Below are positions 58,757 through 64,000 of a DNA stretch of 64,000 nt, piece by piece. Under the pieces are notes generated by a model. The model was not told where the DNA came from. It did no database searches and was given only the letters and a program-made list of their open reading frames with translations. Within the stretch, counting starts at the first letter, position 1. Every line of letters begins with the position of its first letter. Position numbers and translations under genes: made by a program. The DNA lies in NCBI GenBank assembly GCA_026120185.1, contig JANUWF010002353.1:372001-436000 (forward strand). Direction: 5' to 3'. This stretch comes from Voacanga thouarsii (Eukaryota; Streptophyta; Magnoliopsida; Gentianales; Apocynaceae).

Positions 58757-60409
58757 CACTTTATATATATATATAAGAAACATTTAAGTTTTACTTGGGT
58801 AAATATTGGATTGAAATGAATTTGTTAAAATTTAATAAAATATTATTAAATATGGGGTAAATATAGGGGCTAATTATTAATGAAAGAGAAAAAAAATAAT
58901 GTGTTGTGAGTTATGATAATTTTTTAGAAACGAAAATTATTTAAATTAATATTATTTTAAATTAAAGTTTTAGTTTGAATTGAAAAGAAACTCTTTCCAA
59001 ATATAACTTTAGATAACTAGAGGAAATATCTTTTATGCTTAAATGTAAACAATTGGTCTCGGATTACTATATATATATATATATTCTTTTTTGGAAATCA
59101 GAAACAACATTTTTTCACCTCAGAAATTTAGTAACCCCCCCCCACTTCCCGTTTACAGAAAACGAACAGGCAACAAAAACAACATTTCCACACAACAAAT
59201 AGCCAAAAAAAGAAAAAAAAAAAAAGTATCTTCTAACACAATTTGCATAACCAATCTGAAAAGGCTCTAACATAAAAAGAGATTGAGATTTGGTATTAAA
59301 AAAATAATTCAAAAAGTCGAAAGATTTCTCGCTCACTGTAGAAACCATCTGTACATCCAAGATAATTGGTCACACAATACAAACACATTATAACATATTA
59401 TAAATATGCTTACTTTACTAGGTACATATATAAGGTATATTAATTATATTTTTATTTTTACAATATATATAATATTGAGATTACAATATATTCTATTTGA
59501 TATTTTTATAAAAATATATTTCTATTATATTATTTACTTGTAAAAAAAAAATGAAGGAATTCATTATCTGCTTATATGATGGAGATTTCCATTGTTAATA
59601 CATTACTAGAGTTAATGTTTTTTTAATAATTATAATTAAGTCTCTATGCACTTTTAAGTATTAATTGAACGAAAAATTAATTTTTATTATATTATAATTT
59701 CATCTTATAATATTAATAAACTATAAAGTATTCAAATAAATATAATACTCAAATAGACGAAATTTTACACTATCTTGCTTTGGAAAGAGTTGCCTCGATG
59801 CAAATGGATTTCCTTATGCATTGTGTTAAAATCGAGTGGACTAAACAATACTTTGGAAATAACAGAACAGCAGAAAGCCATTGAATACTTGAAGTAGTGA
59901 CCGTAGTTAACCACAGTGCAATATGTTTGTTGATTTTTATTATGGTACTCAACTTTTAGATGATACATATATCTTGACTAGCAACAATATTACAATGCAA
60001 CACAATTCAATCAATTTTCTGACCAGAAGAAAAAAAAGGGAAAAAAATCTGCCAGTTTAAGGACGATTTGGTGGGTCTAAGAGACTCTAGAAGGGAATCT
60101 CTTCTCCAGTTTCTGCCTTTTCTGTATGTTACTTCTGGCAGAGTTTCATGAAGCTGTAAAGCAGGCAGAATTGTTAGAGTAGAATGAAATTTCCAAATTC
60201 AGGATAAAATGTTAACGTTGGTAACAAATGATGATTTTGATATATTTGTAACCGAAATTTTTCTTCTGATTTCTACATTAATTGTTCTAATAATCTTGGT
60301 ACATTATGCACTCATTATTACTGATACTGTAACGGTTTCTTTAGTATAACTTTAAGAATTTTTATCAAATTTGAATATTTGACTTATACTTTCAGCTTCA
60401 GATTCGACA

Positions 60410-63400
60410 ATGGCCAATACGGATTGTGGGACTAATGGAGACAAGAAGACTGAGGAGCTACAGCTACAACCTCACCCTCTCCTGGAACAAATGCCTGATA
60501 TCGAATATTGTCTCAATAGTCCACCTCCCTGGAGTTCGTTCTTCACAGGCTTTGCAGTCTTCTCCATTTGTTTCTTTGTCTGATAGTGCCATATTAATTG
60601 AAAGAAGGATGTTCATGAACCCATATGGATGATCACATTTGTTTTTCTTACTGCAGCAACAGCAATTTCCTTGGGGTTCCAACATTATCTGCTGACACTC
60701 GGTAGTATTGTCTTCATTCCGAGTATTGTTGTTCCTCAAATGGGCGGTGGCAATGTAAGAAAAGAATCCTTTCTCATCTGACTTTGTTTTGTTTTTCTTT
60801 CCTTGTCATTTTCAAATGTTAACTGATTGGATGTTGCTTCTATTGCAGGCTGAAAAGGCCAAGGTGACACAGACTCTACTGTTTATTTCAGGAGTTAACA
60901 CACTGCTGCAATCCTTATTTGGCACTCGACTCTCAACGATCATTGGTGGTTCCTATGCGTTTTTAATTCCCACGATGTCTATAATCCAGGCCAAAAGATT
61001 TGAAAAGTTTCATGATCCTCAAGAGGTTGATTGCCCCCTACATTATTAAAATTTTATCCCTTGTTGAGATTTTTATGGTAAAGTTTTCGCATTAACAAAA
61101 TTACTTTGTTCCTTGTCCTCAACTTTTCAGAGGTTTGCACAGACAATGAGGGGCATTCAAGGTGCTCTTATTGTTACTTCATGTTTCCAAATGGTAATTG
61201 GTTTCCTAGGCCTATGGAGAAACATTGTAAGGTATGTTAATGACTTTCCCATATTGATGAACCCTATTCGGCTAAAATGGTTAATACATGTCCATAAGTC
61301 ACAGTTCTAACTTGTCATCTTTGGTGTAGGTTTCTGAACCCTCTTTCAATGGTTCCACTTATAACATTAACTGGACTTGGTCTTTATAACCTTGGCTTCC
61401 CACTGGTAAGAGATCAAAATTTGTTATTGATTGTTCTATTGGTAGCATTTGCTTTTCGCAGTGCTGCCTATCCATGAGGCGAAAGAGCCTCATAATCTAC
61501 CGTTTCCCTGTAGCAAACTAATCAGTTTCTTAGTCATGTAGCATATCAAAAACAATACTTGAAAGCGAAGTATTGATGTTCTTTTTCAATGTCATAGTAT
61601 CTTGCCATGTAATCAAATGTTCTCATTCATGTAGTGAATTTTTTCTTTTTTTTCTTTCTTCCCTAGTTTTGCTCCTTTTGTGGTAGACTATTGTGAATAT
61701 ATAACCAGAGTATGGTTCCAAGATAGATAAGTCTTCTAAAGAAACCACATCTTTAACAAACCTCTTTAAGGAACTTAGTACCTTCAAACTTTACCATTTT
61801 TTTTTCTCTTAATTTTAAGAATCTCTCTCTCTCTCTTGTAGCTTTTGAAGTGTGCTGAAGTTGGAATTCCACAACTGATTTTCATGCTTATAATCTCACA
61901 GGTAAGTAGTTGCTTTCAGTTGTATCCTTGTTTTCAATTAATCATTTCACTCACTCCATTTCACTTATCTAGTTATTTTTACCTTTTCTTTTTGTTGGTT
62001 GACACTGGAACTCCTTTGCAGCATCTTGGATGTTTAGTTCAGTGTGTTTTACAAGTTTCTATTCTTAATATGATTGCTCCATCCGTCATTATAATCTTCA
62101 TTAGACAGAAGACTGCATATTGATGAAATTGATTAGTTTACTGTTGCATACCAAGCTAAGAAAAACTAATAATGGTGTTTTGTATGATTTTGTTAATCCT
62201 AGTTGTGTAGGCTTAAAGGAAGTTTAGAAACAACATTTCTTCTCCCTTGCACAATATGTTCTTCAGTCAATAGTGCCATTATAACTTTGTCTTCCAGAGT
62301 AAAAACCATTTTGATTGTTCATGATTAGCTAATACTACTATAAGGTTTTCATTCATTTAACTAAGAAATAAACGATTTGAATATTCTAATTTCGTTTCCT
62401 CACTTGGTAAAGCTGTCTGCTTGATGCTCTTGCAGTATCTTCCTACTTATCTAAAGTTCAAGAAACCCATATGTGATCGATATGCAGTGTTGTTCTCTGT
62501 ACCAATTGTATGGGTTTATGCAGCAATTTTAACATGGAGTGGTGCTTACCACAAGTCTAGAGGTGCCAGTTGCCGTGTTGATCACTCGGGACTTATGGCC
62601 AATGCTTCTTGGTGAGCTTTTCCTTGGAAACAATGAACTGTTCATTTGAACAAAGCAAAATTGGTCCACGAAGCACTAGGAAGCTCTTTAATTTGTCCAC
62701 TGTATTTGGCCTTTTAAGTTAATTTGTACACTGAATTCTGATAGAAACACATCTCTTCTTTAATCTGCGGGCATTCAATATCATATCATGATGCCTTGCA
62801 TGCTCTGGATCGAAGTTGTTGCCTATTTTACTTCAAAATGCTTACTTTTCCTTCTAAGACTGAACCATTGCATATATTTTTCACTATCTGATAGTCAGTT
62901 TTCTTGTGATGTCACTTTGTAATGCCTTTTTCTGCTGCAAACATGCAGGATTTACATTCCGTTTCCTTTTCAGTGGGGACCTCCCACTTTTAGAGCCGGA
63001 GAAGCATTTGCTATGATGGTTGCCTCGCTTGTTGCTTCTGCAGAGGTCTATTATTTCCATATCTTGCACGTTCTTCTTTATCAGTTCAATAGTGCAGAAC
63101 AATATTTCTCTCTTTATTTGCAATGAGAAACTTAGAACAAGTATAAAAAACTAATGATTTGTACTTGCATGGGTTTTGTCAATAATTATGCACAACCATG
63201 TAGATATCTCACAATGGACTTCCTTTCCTCTGTCAGTTCTTCTCAATGGTTAACATTAGATATTTCTTTTGTTGTGCTTGTATGATTTTTTTTTCTTTTA
63301 TTCAAAGGATGGGGTGACCTTATGATTTCAGTGGCGCCACTATATTTCAATTTGGTTATGGATCTCACTGCTTTGGGGATGACATGAATTACACAAATAT

Positions 63401-64000
63401 TACTAATACTTGGTCCTCGAGGTGTAAGACCTAGGAGGTATCCCAAGCCAGAGGAAAATGGAAAATGTAAATGGATAATGTGTCTTTACGATCTTCATGT
63501 CCTATTTTGAAGCAGTGTATAAGCCTATAGGGTACCATCTGGAGATAGAAAGTGAATTCTGGATCTAAAATCACAAAAATCAAACACAGAAGTGACTTCC
63601 TGGCACGAGTTTTTAATTAAGCAAGTCTATGCTTCAAATGTAAGTGGTCCTTTATTCTTTGTTTTGCAGTCTACTGGATCATTTCTTGCAACAGCAAGAT
63701 ATGGCAGTGCCACACCTGTTCCACCCTCCGTTATTGGCAGGGGTGTCGCTTGGCTGGTGAGATGAAAGTTTGTTGTGCATTACCTTTCCCTTCATCTTTA
63801 GTTGTTTTACATTCAATGATCTTGATGTTTATTATTAACTTCAATCCTTGAATTTTAGGGAATTGGTACTTTGCTGAATGGCTTTTTTGGTTGTGTCACT
63901 GGTTGTACTGCAACAGTGTAATAAACTCCGACCACTTGAAATTTTTGTTTCTTTTTCAGTAAAAGGAAAATTTTCTAAATGTTTTTCACTTGATATATCA
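60410..64000 (+). CDS. Nucleobase-ascorbate transporter (NAT), 5' part
   Basis: A plant member of the NAT/NCS2 family of polytopic permeases for purines, pyrimidines or related compounds. Exons: 60410-60533, 60657-60754, 60849-61025, 61131-61231, 61330-61405, 61842-61901, 62436-62611, 62949-63045, 63670-63756 and 63859-63917. All joins keep frame and give 351 residues, after which the gene leaves the window. Family text is clear: PHPLLEQMPDIEYCLNSPPPW, ISLGFQHYLLTLG (with the TM1 His), VPQMGGGN, TQTLLFISGVNTLLQSLFGTRL, GIQGALIV, FLNPLSMVPL, IPFPFQWGPPTFRAGEAFAMM, ESTGSF and ATARYGSATPVPPSVIGRG. The TM8 acidic residue (E in AESTG) is present; the NAT signature motif lies past the edge. The apparent stop at 63918 is read as the start of intron 10 (ACAGT|GTAATA). 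The substrate cannot be told from this part. Confidence 0.92.

Larger units (their letters stand above)
57717..60409. other. Intergenic DNA upstream of the NAT gene
   Basis: Contains the possible transposon at 57905-58756, then AT-rich DNA. The minus-strand frame at 59115-59360 and those at 59765-59968 lack known domains. 60060-60200 may hold a non-coding first exon of the transporter, since an AG acceptor (TTTCAG at 60394) precedes its ATG closely. Confidence 0.4.

Noticed and set aside
63911..63925. Apparent premature stop (TAA TAA) in the NAT gene
   Set aside because: The family continues with an ENVGLL-type segment here; ACAGT|GTAATA is a plausible donor with the right phase, and the gene simply runs off the window.

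Overview
The window is 64 kb of nuclear DNA from a flowering plant, most likely a eudicot. The evidence is AT-rich intergenic DNA, short introns with GT/AG borders, and gene families found only in plants (NPGR TPR proteins, ZCF37-like, WLIM1, DUF7950-type, multi-exon NAT permeases). It also holds many miniature transposons whose ends read CTCCCTCC or TAGGGGTG. I cannot fix the species. No rRNA, tRNA, CRISPR or viral gene was recognised.

Layout. 1-1879 (+): 3' part of an NPG/NPGR calmodulin-binding TPR protein. 3884-5138 (-): a 77-residue SVIP-like acylated protein. 5334-6272: a hAT-type element with a perfect 8-bp target duplication, sitting inside the divergent promoter shared with the next gene. 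6360-10379 (+): an AKAP17A-like RNA-binding protein. 10.4-15.9 kb: repeats, including an Au-like SINE and several MITEs. 15891-16664 (-): ZCF37-like protein. 16.7-23.0 kb: repeats. 23038-27055 (-): GPN-loop GTPase 2 (QQT1), ten exons, with one GC-AG intron followed by an AT-AC (U12-type) intron. 27.1-31.7 kb: repeats, including three head-to-tail MITE copies. 31739-32968 (+): WLIM1. 34385-36839 (-): F-box protein of the At3g12350 type. 38559-40991 (-): EXO70 exocyst subunit. 43146-46165 (+): the C-terminal half of NDUFS4 (complex I), apparently 5'-truncated, with a ~300-bp-arm inverted repeat in its large intron. 46713-47819 (-): DUF7950-type protein. 47.8-55.2 kb: repeats. 55258-57716 (+): a lysine/glutamine-rich disordered protein. 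60410 to the right edge (+): a nucleobase-ascorbate transporter, cut by the window end.

The genes are unrelated housekeeping or regulatory loci (vesicle tethering, actin binding, RNA polymerase assembly, proteolysis, transport). Nothing suggests a cluster with a joint function. The most unusual signals are the consecutive non-canonical introns of QQT1, the hAT insertion that splits a short bidirectional promoter, the intronic foldback in the NDUFS4 fragment, and the dense set of related MITE copies, one of which is an array of three. All exon borders were worked out by hand from reading frame, splice signals and remembered family sequence; no alignment or transcript data were available.
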